Below are positions 23,480-30,893 of a stretch of 35,720 nt of DNA, in pieces. The notes beneath the pieces are model-generated. The model was not told the DNA's origin. It ran no database searches and saw only the letters and a program-made list of their open reading frames with translations. The stretch covers positions 1-35,720 of the forward strand of contig UQVA01000020.1 in assembly GCA_900544405.1 (NCBI GenBank), in the 5' to 3' direction. The stretch comes from an uncultured Eubacteriales bacterium (GTDB taxonomy: Bacteria > Bacillota > Clostridia > Oscillospirales > Oscillospiraceae). Position 1 is the stretch's first letter, and each line of letters begins with the position of its first letter. Both the position numbers and the translations under genes were made by a program.

Positions 23480-23986
23480 TTAAAACCTCGCCTTTTGCTG
23501 GGCCTGGGCCAGGAGAGAGGTGCTGGACCGGGCGTGGCAGAGGGCCATGGCGATGGCGTCGGCGGCGTCGTCGGGCTTGGGCAGGGCATCCAGGTGCAGG
23601 AGCCTGCGGGTCATGTCCTGGACCTGGTGCTTGGTGGCGTTGCCGTAGCCCACCACCGCCTGCTTGACCTGCATAGGCTTGTAGGAATACACCGGCAGCC
23701 CCGCCTGGCGGATGGCCAGCAGAATGACCCCCCGGCTCTGGGCCACACCGATGCCCGTGGTCACGTTCTGCCCGAAGAACAGTTCCTCAATGGACACCGC
23801 CTCCGGCTGGGAAATTTTCAGCAGTTCCCGCATATCCTCATAGATCATTTCCAGCCGTGCGGAAAAATCCTCTCCCGGCGGGGTGGTGATGACCCCGCAG
23901 CGCAGCAGCCGGTTCTGGCCCCGGTCCGATTCGATGAGGCCGAAGCCCGTCAGGCCGTAGCCCGGGTCAATGCCCAATATCCGCAT
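23480..23986 (-). CDS. ruvC: Holliday junction resolvase RuvC
   Basis: The 168-residue endonuclease cuts Holliday junctions. The catalytic acidic residues are visible: Asp in RILGIDPG near the N-terminus, Glu-Glu in SIEELFFGQN near 66, and the Asp pair in PDDAADAIAMALCH near 137-142. ATG at 23986 is preferred over a GTG nine bases upstream because it overlaps the stop of the small upstream ORF (TGATG), a coupling signal, and starts at the family's usual MRILGIDPG. A C-terminal tail SSTSLLAQAQQKARF extends past the conserved fold. Confidence 0.95.
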   Translation of the reverse strand: MRILGIDPGYGLTGFGLIESDRGQNRLLRCGVITTPPGEDFSARLEMIYEDMRELLKISQPEAVSIEELFFGQNVTTGIGVAQSRGVILLAIRQAGLPVYSYKPMQVKQAVVGYGNATKHQVQDMTRRLLHLDALPKPDDAADAIAMALCHARSSTSLLAQAQQKARF

Positions 23987-24141
23987 CAGCCCCACCCCAG
24001 AAACGCCCGCAGGTATTCGTAGATCAGCACGATGATGAACAGCACCAGCCCCACCCGTGCTGCCCAGACCTGCCAGGCAGGCCGGGGCTTATAGCCTTCC
24101 TCTTCGGGCAGTTCTTCTTCCGGAATTTCTTTTTCGTCCAT
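23986..24141 (-). CDS. Small single-pass membrane protein coupled to ruvC
   Basis: This 51-residue ORF starts at ATG 24141 behind a GAGGTGAGTACC site and ends in TGA overlapping the ruvC ATG. It begins with a strongly acidic segment (MDEKEIPEEELPEEEGYKP), passes PAWQVWAAR, and has one membrane helix (VGLVLFIIVLIYEYL) before a short RAFLGWG tail. The positive residue before the helix and acidic N-terminus make the orientation uncertain. I do not recognise the family. The good ribosome-binding site, sensible composition and one-base overlap support a real gene. Confidence 0.72.
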   Translation of the reverse strand: MDEKEIPEEELPEEEGYKPRPAWQVWAARVGLVLFIIVLIYEYLRAFLGWG

Positions 24142-24252
24142 GGTACTCACCTCGTTTTCTCTTATGATAGCACATTTGTTTTGAAATTCCTACTCCTTTT
24201 TCCGAAAAACCTGCATGATTTCTCGGTAAGCGGGAAAACTGAGGAAAAGGCG

Positions 24253-25248
24253 GTGGGGGATATGGAGGAATTTCGCTGGGGCTGCCGGGTGCAGACCGGC
24301 TGGACGGAGGACTGGCAGGCCCTGCGGCCCCTGGTCCTTACCGGGCCGGACATTCCGGAGGACCGGCCTCCGGGCCGGGTCTTTTCCCATGCACAGGCCA
24401 CGGAGCAGAGCGTCTGGGCGGCGGCCCTGGCGGCACGGGAATACCGGGCGGACCGCATCATCGCCTTTGGGGACGGGGACGTGCTTTCCTGCGGTAAGCT
24501 GGCGGCCATGGCCTCCGGCCGGAAGCTGACCACGGTCCCCACGGACCTTTCCGGCCTGGCCGTCACCGGCACCGGGCGGCTCAACGGGAAGATGTTCCGG
24601 CAGGAAGCCTGCGTGCCGGACCGGGCGGTGCTGGATGGGAAGAAGCTGAAAAGCGCCGAAATCTTTCCGGTGCTTTCCCGGAGCGTGGAAGCATACGCTG
24701 CCCGGAACGCCGGGATTCTGTCCGACTGCTTATCGGCGGAGGCCTTCCGGCTGGCCCTGAACAGCCGGGAGGGGGAAAAGCGGCTGTTGGCCGATGCGCT
24801 TTCCGCCGTGGCCGCCGAGAATTCCGGAGAAGGGGTCTGCGGCGTGCTGTGTCGAGCCGTCAGCGCCGCTTTTCCCGGCATGGAAAATGCCCTGACGGCC
24901 ATTTTCCTGCCAGCCGCCGTCCGGCTCAACGCCCAGCTGGATGCGAGGAAATACGCCGCCCTTGCCCGGTCCGCAAATCTTGGCGGCAGCACGGCGGCCC
25001 TGGGGGCCGAACGGCTGTGCCGGCGGTTGGAGCGGCTCCGGCAGGAATCGGGTCTGCCGGAGGACCTGCTTTCTGCGGGCATCCGGCAGGAGGAACTCTG
25101 GCGGCGGACCGGGGACATTACGGCAGCGGCCCTGGCGGACCCGGCCCTTGCCGGAAATCCAAGGCGTGTGGAAGCCTTTATGCTGCGGCGAATACTGGAC
25201 GGGGCGGCCCGGCGCCGCCCTGGAAACGAATGGGAGGGCTTGGCGTGA
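24253..25248 (+). CDS. Degenerate iron-alcohol-dehydrogenase-like protein (probable pseudoenzyme)
   Basis: The protein of about 331 residues resembles the iron-containing alcohol/glycerol dehydrogenase fold: the segment IIAFGDGDVLSCGKLAAMAS followed by KLTTVPTDLSG matches the nucleotide-binding region (usually GGGS, then D, K and PTT), and CVPDRAVLDGKKL, SVEAY and FLPAAVRLN match later landmarks. GGGS has become GDGD. The metal ligands expected before SVEAY (Asp and His) and in the downstream His positions appear replaced (by Pro/Arg and by Arg/Met-Glu respectively), so catalysis is unlikely. GTG at 24253 has GAGG 8 bases upstream; ATG at 24262 is an alternative. The next gene overlaps by 4 bases. 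Confidence 0.7.
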   Translation: MGDMEEFRWGCRVQTGWTEDWQALRPLVLTGPDIPEDRPPGRVFSHAQATEQSVWAAALAAREYRADRIIAFGDGDVLSCGKLAAMASGRKLTTVPTDLSGLAVTGTGRLNGKMFRQEACVPDRAVLDGKKLKSAEIFPVLSRSVEAYAARNAGILSDCLSAEAFRLALNSREGEKRLLADALSAVAAENSGEGVCGVLCRAVSAAFPGMENALTAIFLPAAVRLNAQLDARKYAALARSANLGGSTAALGAERLCRRLERLRQESGLPEDLLSAGIRQEELWRRTGDITAAALADPALAGNPRRVEAFMLRRILDGAARRRPGNEWEGLA

Positions 25249-25505
25249 AGCTGGCAATGGTAAAAGAGGTATTGTCCCCGGCGGGGCGGGCGGAATGTCT
25301 GGGGGAGGTTCCCCTGCTTCTGCTGCGCTGGGAGGACCAGGTAACGGCAGCCGTAGACCTGGCGGGGGCCCAGGTGGGGGACCGGGTGCTGCTGGCCTTC
25401 GGCCCCACCGGTCGGCCGGACGTGCTGGCCGATGCGGCAGTGGTGGCCGTTCTGGGAAAAGATGCGGAAAATCCGGTTGACAAACCCACCGAAATGGGGT
25501 TATAA
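25245..25505 (+). CDS. EutN/CcmL-like microcompartment vertex protein
   Basis: GTG at 25245 overlaps the upstream stop (GTGA), with GGGAGGGC as ribosome-binding site. The 86-residue product fits the EutN/CcmL fold that caps the corners of bacterial microcompartments: (M)KLAMVKEVLSPAGRAECL at the start (EutN has MKLAVVTGQIV), PLLLLRWE...VTAAVDLAGAQVGDRVLLAFGPTGRP (EutN: AVAIDNIGAGTGEWVLLVSGSSAR) and VVAVLG near the end. No shell (BMC) proteins or cargo enzymes are in the window. Its last codons and TAA stop overlap the metG promoter. The family call is by pattern only. Confidence 0.72.
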   Translation: MKLAMVKEVLSPAGRAECLGEVPLLLLRWEDQVTAAVDLAGAQVGDRVLLAFGPTGRPDVLADAAVVAVLGKDAENPVDKPTEMGL

Positions 25506-25506
25506 T
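25477..25506 (+). promoter_or_regulatory. Promoter of the metG T-box transcript
   Basis: TTGACA (25477-25482) and TATAAT (25501-25506) are perfect, with an 18-base spacer. The boxes lie inside the last codons of the EutN-like gene, and its TAA stop is within the -10 box. Confidence 0.85.
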
Positions 25507-25517
25507 AGGAAAACAAT

Positions 25518-25764
25518 CGAAAAAGGCTGAGAAAGGGAGAGTAATCCGCATCCCTTCGGTCAGAGAGCCCCGGCAGGTGAGAGGGGGCACGAAGAAAGCG
25601 GACGAACATGGCCCCGGAGCCGGAGCGCCGAGATGCTTTCCAGGCGTTCCCGCCGACCCTGCGTTACGGGGTTCGAGGCAGGAAAAGATTTTTTCCTGCG
25701 AAACAAGGTGGTACCGCGTCAGTTCTGTCGCCCTTGAGGTCTCTCAGGGGCGATTTTTTCTTTC
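25518..25764 (+). promoter_or_regulatory. T-box riboswitch (methionyl-tRNA sensing) before metG
   Basis: The leader has the T-box hallmarks in order: a long stem I with AGAGAG-like internal motifs, a specifier loop GAACATG whose AUG (25608-25610) reads methionine, the conserved T-box AGGTGGTACCGCG (25706-25718) that pairs with the uncharged tRNA end, and a terminator of TCGCCCTTGAG against CTCAGGGGCGA (25728-25753) followed by a T-run. Uncharged initiator or elongator tRNA-Met would favour the antiterminator and switch on metG. Confidence 0.95.
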
Positions 25765-25783
25765 TTGAGGAGGAGTTAAAATT

Positions 25784-27730
25784 ATGTGTGAAAAGTGTTC
25801 CAAGGGGAAGTTTTACATCACGACCCCCATTTACTACCCGTCTGCCCGGCTGCACATCGGCCACGCCTACTGCACCGTAGCCACGGACACCATGGCCCGC
25901 TATAAGCGGCTCCAGGGCTACGATGTGATGTTCCTGACCGGCACCGACGAGCACGGTCAGAAAATTGAGGACAAGGCCGAGGCCGCCGGGGTCACCCCCC
26001 AGCAGTTCGTGGACGAGATCGTCACCGGCCCCAAGGGCGTTCAGGACCTGTGGAAGCTGATGAACATTTCCTACGACCGGTTCATCCGGACCACCGACGA
26101 CTATCATGTGGCCGCCATCCAGAAAATCTTCAGGAAGATGTACGACAACGGCGACATCTACAAGGGAACCTATAAGGGCAAATACTGCAAGCCCTGCGAG
26201 AGCTTCTGGACCGAGAGCCAGCTGAAGGACGGCAAATGCCCCGACTGCGGCCGGGAGGTCCAGGATGCGGAGGAAGAAGCCTACTTCTTCCGGCTGTCCA
26301 AGTACGCCGACCGAATCCGGGACCTGCTGGTGAACACGGACTATCTGGAGCCCCGGAGCCGGGTCAACGAGATGGTCAGCAACTTCATCGACCCCGGTCT
26401 GGAGGACCTGTGCGTATCCCGGACCAGCTTCACCTGGGGCGTGCCGGTGGACTTCGACCCGGGCCATGTGGTCTATGTATGGATCGACGCCCTCTTTAAC
26501 TACATGACCGCCCTGGGCTTTGAAAACGACCGCTATCACGATCTGGACAAATACTGGCCCGCCGACGTGCATTTCGTGGGCAAGGAGATCGTCCGGTTCC
26601 ATTCCATCATCTGGCCCGCCATGCTCATGAGCCTGAATCTGCCCCTGCCGAAAAAAGTCTACGGCCATGGCTGGCTGAACTTCAACGGCGAAAAAATGAG
26701 CAAATCCCGTGGAAATGTCGTTGACCCCTATATTCTGGCGGAGCGGTTCGGCGTGGACGCCCTGCGGTTCTTCCTGCTGCGGACCTTCCCCTTCGGTTCC
26801 GACGGCAACTTCACCAACGAGCTGCTCATCAACACCATCAACGTGGACCTGGCCAATGACCTGGGCAATCTGGTGTCCCGAACCGTAGCCATGGCCCAGA
26901 AGTATTTCGGAGAAAAGCTCAGCGACGTGCAGGAGGCCGACGAGACTCTGGATGCGCCGCTCATCGACATGGTTTCCACCCTTCGGGACCGGTACGAGGC
27001 CCAGATGGACAAGTTCGCCTTCCAGAACGGTCTGGGCGAAATTTTCAAGGTCATTGCCCGTGCCAATAAGTATATCGACGAGAACGCCCCCTGGGTGCTG
27101 GCCAAGGACGAGGCCAAAAAGCCCCGGCTGGCCCGTGTGCTTTACAACCTGCTGGAGACCATCCGCATCTGCGGCGGTCTGCTGACCCCCTTCATGCCCG
27201 ATACCGCCGCCGAAATTCAGAAGCGGCTGGGCGGTGCAGCCATGGATTGGGACAGCCTGGCCCGGTTCGGCGTGCTGTCCCGGGATGTGGTCACCGTGGC
27301 AGGTCCTGCCCTGTTCCCCCGCATCGACGTGGAGAAGGAATTGCAGGCCCTGGAGGCCATGACCAAGCCCGCAGTGCCGGAGTTGCCTCTGGCCGAGGCC
27401 AAGCCGGAGATCGCCTTTGACGATTTTGAGAAGGTGGATATGACCGTTGTCAAGGTTCTGACCTGTGAGAACGTGAAGAAGAGTGAAAAGCTGCTGAAAT
27501 TCACCCTGGACGACGGCACCGGCACCCCCCGGACCATCCTGTCCGGCATTGCCAAATATTATAAGCCGGAGGAGCTGGTTGGCAAGACCTTGGTAGCCGT
27601 CACGAACCTGGCCCCCCGGAAGATGATGGGCCAGATGTCCTGCGGAATGCTGCTCAGCGCCGAGCGTGGAGACCAGTTGAAGCTGGTTATGGTGGACGAT
27701 TCCATCCCTGCCGGCGCAAGATTGGTGTAA
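25784..27730 (+). CDS. metG: Methionyl-tRNA synthetase
   Basis: The 648-residue class I synthetase charges tRNA-Met. HIGH is at residues 24-27 (ARLHIGHAY), KMSKS at 304-308 (EKMSKSRGN), and a zinc knuckle CKPC...CPDC lies near residues 129-150. The C-terminal 110 or so residues form an EMAPII/Trbp111-type tRNA-binding domain (DFEKVDMTVVKVLTCENVK onward, ending IPAGARLV), which makes the enzyme a dimer in other bacteria. Length fits the long bacterial form. TTGAGGAGGAGTT precedes the ATG. Expression is set by the T-box leader. Confidence 0.97.
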   Translation: MCEKCSKGKFYITTPIYYPSARLHIGHAYCTVATDTMARYKRLQGYDVMFLTGTDEHGQKIEDKAEAAGVTPQQFVDEIVTGPKGVQDLWKLMNISYDRFIRTTDDYHVAAIQKIFRKMYDNGDIYKGTYKGKYCKPCESFWTESQLKDGKCPDCGREVQDAEEEAYFFRLSKYADRIRDLLVNTDYLEPRSRVNEMVSNFIDPGLEDLCVSRTSFTWGVPVDFDPGHVVYVWIDALFNYMTALGFENDRYHDLDKYWPADVHFVGKEIVRFHSIIWPAMLMSLNLPLPKKVYGHGWLNFNGEKMSKSRGNVVDPYILAERFGVDALRFFLLRTFPFGSDGNFTNELLINTINVDLANDLGNLVSRTVAMAQKYFGEKLSDVQEADETLDAPLIDMVSTLRDRYEAQMDKFAFQNGLGEIFKVIARANKYIDENAPWVLAKDEAKKPRLARVLYNLLETIRICGGLLTPFMPDTAAEIQKRLGGAAMDWDSLARFGVLSRDVVTVAGPALFPRIDVEKELQALEAMTKPAVPELPLAEAKPEIAFDDFEKVDMTVVKVLTCENVKKSEKLLKFTLDDGTGTPRTILSGIAKYYKPEELVGKTLVAVTNLAPRKMMGQMSCGMLLSAERGDQLKLVMVDDSIPAGARLV

Positions 27731-27745
27731 CATCAGAATCGTAAA

Positions 27746-27776
27746 ATCCCCCGGTTGGAAGGCCCAACCGGGGGAT
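27746..27776 (+). terminator. Terminator of metG
   Basis: A 13-bp stem (ATCCCCCGGTTGG against CCAACCGGGGGAT) has a 5-base loop and is followed by TCGTCTTTAT. It lies 15 bases after the metG stop. Confidence 0.85.
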
Positions 27777-27804
27777 TCGTCTTTATAGCAGGAAGAAGCG
27801 TTCA

Positions 27805-27935
27805 GGAATGTGGGGGCGGCACGCCCCGCCTGCCAGCCTGCAACATCAGAGCGTTAAAATTTGACGCTGTATCTTCCGGGACTGAGATAAGCCTTCCCCC
27901 AGGAGGAGGTTTTTTCGCCTCGCCATAGAACAAGC
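27805..27935. repeat. Dispersed GC-rich repeat next to the element scar
   Basis: GGCGGCACGCCCCGCC with flank (27815-27841) matches 10543-10569, and AAGCCTTCCCCCAGG...GGTTTTTTCGCC carries the family's CCTTCCCC core. It lies between the metG terminator and the recombinase tail, and no gene is seen in it. Confidence 0.6.
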
Positions 27936-27955
27936 GCATCCGGGCAAGCCCTCCC

Positions 27956-28120
27956 TCACTCCCTCTTCTGCTCCGCTTCCGTTGCGGAATGGTAGACTTC
28001 ATCAAATGCCAGTAAGAGCCGATAAATATTGTCACCGGAGATTTTCTCCTGCTGAATGCTGCGGATTTGACCTTGCAATTCGCCAATCTGAACTTCGATT
28101 TCTTCTATATTTGTGATTTT
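27956..28120 (-). pseudogene. C-terminal remnant of a large serine recombinase
   Basis: Right after the M56 stop, the same minus-strand frame continues for 54 codons to a TGA. It encodes an acidic coiled-coil (IEEIEVQIGELQGQIRSIQQ), then NIYRLLLAFDEVYHSATEAEQK, which is the typical stretch near the C-terminus of large serine recombinases of clostridial conjugative and mobilisable elements. The usual continuation after EQK (about 30-60 more residues) is missing, as are the catalytic and zinc-ribbon domains. It has no start codon of its own or ribosome-binding site. This is a relic, not a gene product. Confidence 0.72.
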
Positions 28121-30121
28121 CTAATCATCGTTTGCCAGATGGGTAAAGCCTTTGTTTTTCTCAATAACCTTGATACCATAAACATCTGCAATTTGTGCAG
28201 GATAGGTTTCAAGGATTTCACCAGCGTATTCAATTTCGATCACATCTCCGATTTCAGGTTCCGGTGATGGATGCACATTTCTGATCGGCACTTCAATTCG
28301 GTCTGCACTACTCAATTCCCAGCTACCTTCAACAGGCTTCACAAGATAATTGCCATCATGAATTTCCAGAATTTCAGCTTGGAACACCTGATGCGCTTCG
28401 TTGGAAAAACCTTCAATCTGAATGCAATGATTCTTGAAAACCAGTCGGCCGGTTTCTACCAGTTCATCAGTATGATATTTTGTTTTATCTACATACAAGT
28501 GGCCATCTTGATGATCCTGTCTGAGAGTGAAATCAAAATACCCTCTGTCAGACAGCTCATAGCTTACTCCGTTTGCATAGTCATAGATAATGACACGGTT
28601 GTCAATCATGCCTGAGCCCCAACTGATTGAAGAACACAACTCAGGCAAACCGTCGCCAGTGAGGTCGCAGAAATAGGCGTTCCAGATTGGCATCCCCGTA
28701 TAAAGTGAAGTGCTTTTACTACCCTTAACAGCCAGCATCTCTCCGTAAGTCCAACGGAAGGTCACATCTGGAAACTCGGTGAGGCTGATTTCAAGACTAC
28801 CGTCCCATTTCATTTCATCAGGGGTTTCAAGGTAATCAAACCACTCTATTACGGAATTTATCTCGTCCACAATACGCACTTCTACATTTTCTACTTCAAC
28901 ATAAACAATAATGTCCTCATTGGTGGGGTTCTGCATATTCACACCAATCTTAAACCACGTATCTTTTTCTGCATCAAATTCCACAGACATACCATTCGTA
29001 AGATAAGTGGCTGTGTATCCGGTTTCTGCTGTTTTATTAACGGGGAACAAAAGAACTTCTGTATCACCCAATCCATCACCAGACCATATTTTGATTGAAT
29101 TTCTGACTGTGCTGACTTCCTCCTCCGTATATACAAATTCCTCTTGACTTCCTGCGGGAACAACAATTCGCAATGTATAGCGGTCTTGTTTAGGATTCGT
29201 CAGGAAGCAGACCGCAACGCCCACGCAAATAATGACTGCAATAATAATAACCCAGAACGCAGGCTTCTTATAATTCATCACAGACTTCACGCGCTCCTTT
29301 ACACCTACCTCGCCAAAGGCAAGAGGACAAGCGGCGATCATGCGGCGGTTTACACTACAGGCAACAAGTACTTGCATATAATCGGCTCTCTGCTCATTGC
29401 CAAGTTCCTTGATGACTTTTTCATCGCAGGCAAGCTCAATGTCACGACACAGCAGAACATAAGCCAACCACATGAGAGGATTGAACCAATGGATTGTCAG
29501 TAAGAGGAAACCAAGGGGTTTCCACCAATGGTCTTTACGATGAATGTGTGCTTGCTCATGGGCAACAACGTGTTCCAGATCCTGACCGTTCATGTTGAAC
29601 GGGAGATAGATTCTTGGCTTTATGATGCCAAACACAAACGGAGATTTTACATTCTCGCTCTGGAAAATGTTGTCCTTGTAGCGAACGGCAGTATCAACTT
29701 TGCGATGCAGACGCCAATAGCTGATAGCTGTATATAAGGCAAGTGCAATCATGCCGAAAATCCAGATGTATTCAAAGATACCGATGGTGATTTGCAAAGG
29801 ATTTACACTGGCACCAGCCATCGGAGTATTGGACTGGCTGATGATAGGATTAACAGCATTGTTTATTGCATTTATTCCACTATTGATGGTAGGGGTGGTA
29901 TTCATTCCAATGTTCGGCGGAATGGTTTCGGCACTTGGAATTAGACTCAATGCGCTCTCGATGGAAAATGGGAAAGCCAGCCGCACTGCTACGATGCCCC
30001 AGAGCAGGACATTGACCCACTTGGGGGCTTTCTTCAAAACAAACCGGAGCAACAGCACTGCCAGGACGAGCCAGCTTGCCGATATGCTCATGTTGATGAT
30101 TTTCAAAAAGAGTTCGTTCAT
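28121..30121 (-). CDS. M56-family (BlaR1/MecR1-like) membrane metallopeptidase antirepressor with DUF3221-like tail
   Basis: The 666-residue protein starts with membrane helices (SASWLVLAVLLLRFVL, WVNVLLWGIVAVRLAF, a later IWIFGMIALALYTAI) and a cytoplasmic zinc-protease loop: HEQAH at residues 188-192 with ELACDE near 229-234, the M56 signature. A further helix (AFWVIIIAVIICVGVAVCFL) leads to a large outside sensor. This is not a penicillin-binding domain; it has a VCBS-like stretch (FCDLTGDGLPELCSS) and a DUF3221/YobA-like end (EILEIHDGNYLVKP...GDVIEIEYAGEILETYPAQI). In the family, ligand sensing triggers cleavage of BlaI. The ATG overlaps the blaI stop by 4 bases (ATGA). The AT-rich composition fits the mobile scar. 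Confidence 0.85.
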   Translation of the reverse strand: MNELFLKIINMSISASWLVLAVLLLRFVLKKAPKWVNVLLWGIVAVRLAFPFSIESALSLIPSAETIPPNIGMNTTPTINSGINAINNAVNPIISQSNTPMAGASVNPLQITIGIFEYIWIFGMIALALYTAISYWRLHRKVDTAVRYKDNIFQSENVKSPFVFGIIKPRIYLPFNMNGQDLEHVVAHEQAHIHRKDHWWKPLGFLLLTIHWFNPLMWLAYVLLCRDIELACDEKVIKELGNEQRADYMQVLVACSVNRRMIAACPLAFGEVGVKERVKSVMNYKKPAFWVIIIAVIICVGVAVCFLTNPKQDRYTLRIVVPAGSQEEFVYTEEEVSTVRNSIKIWSGDGLGDTEVLLFPVNKTAETGYTATYLTNGMSVEFDAEKDTWFKIGVNMQNPTNEDIIVYVEVENVEVRIVDEINSVIEWFDYLETPDEMKWDGSLEISLTEFPDVTFRWTYGEMLAVKGSKSTSLYTGMPIWNAYFCDLTGDGLPELCSSISWGSGMIDNRVIIYDYANGVSYELSDRGYFDFTLRQDHQDGHLYVDKTKYHTDELVETGRLVFKNHCIQIEGFSNEAHQVFQAEILEIHDGNYLVKPVEGSWELSSADRIEVPIRNVHPSPEPEIGDVIEIEYAGEILETYPAQIADVYGIKVIEKNKGFTHLANDD

Positions 30122-30489
30122 TGTGAACCTCCTTTCCTGATGCGGTCGATCATGCGCTGCATCTCATCAAGCTCATCTTCGGACATAGCCTGATGCTTTG
30201 TAAAAGCAGCGATAAAGGCAGGCAGAGAACCCTCGAATTTCTTCTCAACCAGTTCGTCGATCTCACACGCCTGAGCTTCATCTTTGGAAACGAGAGAAGT
30301 AATAGTGCCATTGTCGTTTTTCAGCACACCACGATCTCCAAGACGCTTGATAACGGTATAAGTTGTAGTCCTTTTCCATCCGAGCTGATTCTGACACAGC
30401 TTTACAAGCTCGACGGCAGTAACCGGCTCATGCTCCCACATAATCAAGCAAAACCTATACTCACTTTCGTGAATCTTCGGAAAATCCAT
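30118..30489 (-). CDS. BlaI/MecI/CopY-family repressor
   Basis: The start at 30489 (MDFPKIHESEYRF) is chosen because GGAGG lies 8 bases upstream and this is the family's usual beginning; upstream in-frame ATGs lack spacing. The 123-residue protein has the winged helix with VTAVELVKLCQNQLGWKRTTTYTVIKRLGDRGVL (recognition helix TTTYTVIKRL) and a C-terminal dimer region LPAFIAAFTKHQ. It should repress its own operon through the two palindromes upstream until the M56 partner inactivates it. It ends in ATGA overlap with the M56 gene. It is part of the AT-rich element. Confidence 0.92.
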   Translation of the reverse strand: MDFPKIHESEYRFCLIMWEHEPVTAVELVKLCQNQLGWKRTTTYTVIKRLGDRGVLKNDNGTITSLVSKDEAQACEIDELVEKKFEGSLPAFIAAFTKHQAMSEDELDEMQRMIDRIRKGGSQ

Positions 30490-30504
30490 ATTCATGCCCT
30501 CCAT

Positions 30505-30558
30505 GTCTACACTGTTAGACTCCATAGATAGTCTACCACATTAGACAATCAAAATCAA
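30505..30558 (-). promoter_or_regulatory. blaI-M56 promoter with twin BlaI operators
   Basis: On the minus strand TTGATT (30553-30558) and TAGACT (30530-30535) are 17 bases apart. Two 16-base palindromes of the form GTCTA-N6-TAGAC occur at 30505-30520 and 30531-30546, 26 bases centre to centre. One overlaps the -10 box and the other lies just downstream. This is a typical dyad layout for a BlaI/MecI repressor. Confidence 0.8.
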
Positions 30559-30579
30559 TAGAGTTCACAGAAAAGATAC

Positions 30580-30611
30580 AAAAAATGCCCGCAGAATTTC
30601 TCCCACGGGCA
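30580..30611 (-). terminator. Terminator after the DUF6061 gene
   Basis: TGCCCG/CGGGCA arms (30586-30611) with an internal AGAAATTCT-type stem are followed on the minus strand by TTTTTTG. It closes the rlmD-DUF6061 transcript before the blaI promoter. Confidence 0.8.
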
Positions 30612-30620
30612 AGGTGTTGG

Positions 30621-30869
30621 TTAGCTATCAAGCGGTTTGTATTCAGTTACAGTTTTCAAATAGGTTTCTGGATCACCGTTCAATATCAAGTCTGCATATC
30701 CAATCGGATCATTGTAGATCAGATAGTCCAGTTCTGACCGCTGATACATATTGTCGGCAATCTCGTTTTCCACGGCGATGGTGTTAATCGCAATCATGCT
30801 ACCATTTGCAAATTTCAGTTCCACACAGGCATTATCCATGTTGAACTCACAAGAAATCAATCTATCCAT
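30621..30869 (-). CDS. DUF6061-like small protein of integrative elements
   Basis: The 82-residue acidic protein has no signal peptide or membrane helix. Segments CEFNMDNACVELKFANGSMIAI, NEIADNMYQRSELDYLIYNDP and LILNGDPETYLKTVTEY match my recollection of the DUF6061 family, often seen beside recombinases in clostridial ICEs. Function unknown. A GGAGGTTTCTT site precedes the ATG, 24 bases after the rlmD stop, so it is probably read through from rlmD. It belongs to the AT-rich scar. Confidence 0.75.
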   Translation of the reverse strand: MDRLISCEFNMDNACVELKFANGSMIAINTIAVENEIADNMYQRSELDYLIYNDPIGYADLILNGDPETYLKTVTEYKPLDS

Positions 30870-30893
30870 AAGAAACCTCCATTTTGCTGGATG

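Noticed and set aside
27802..28086. A 94-codon minus-strand frame between metG and the M56 gene
   Set aside because: It runs through a dispersed repeat and reads the recombinase remnant out of frame; the other frame gives recognisable recombinase sequence.
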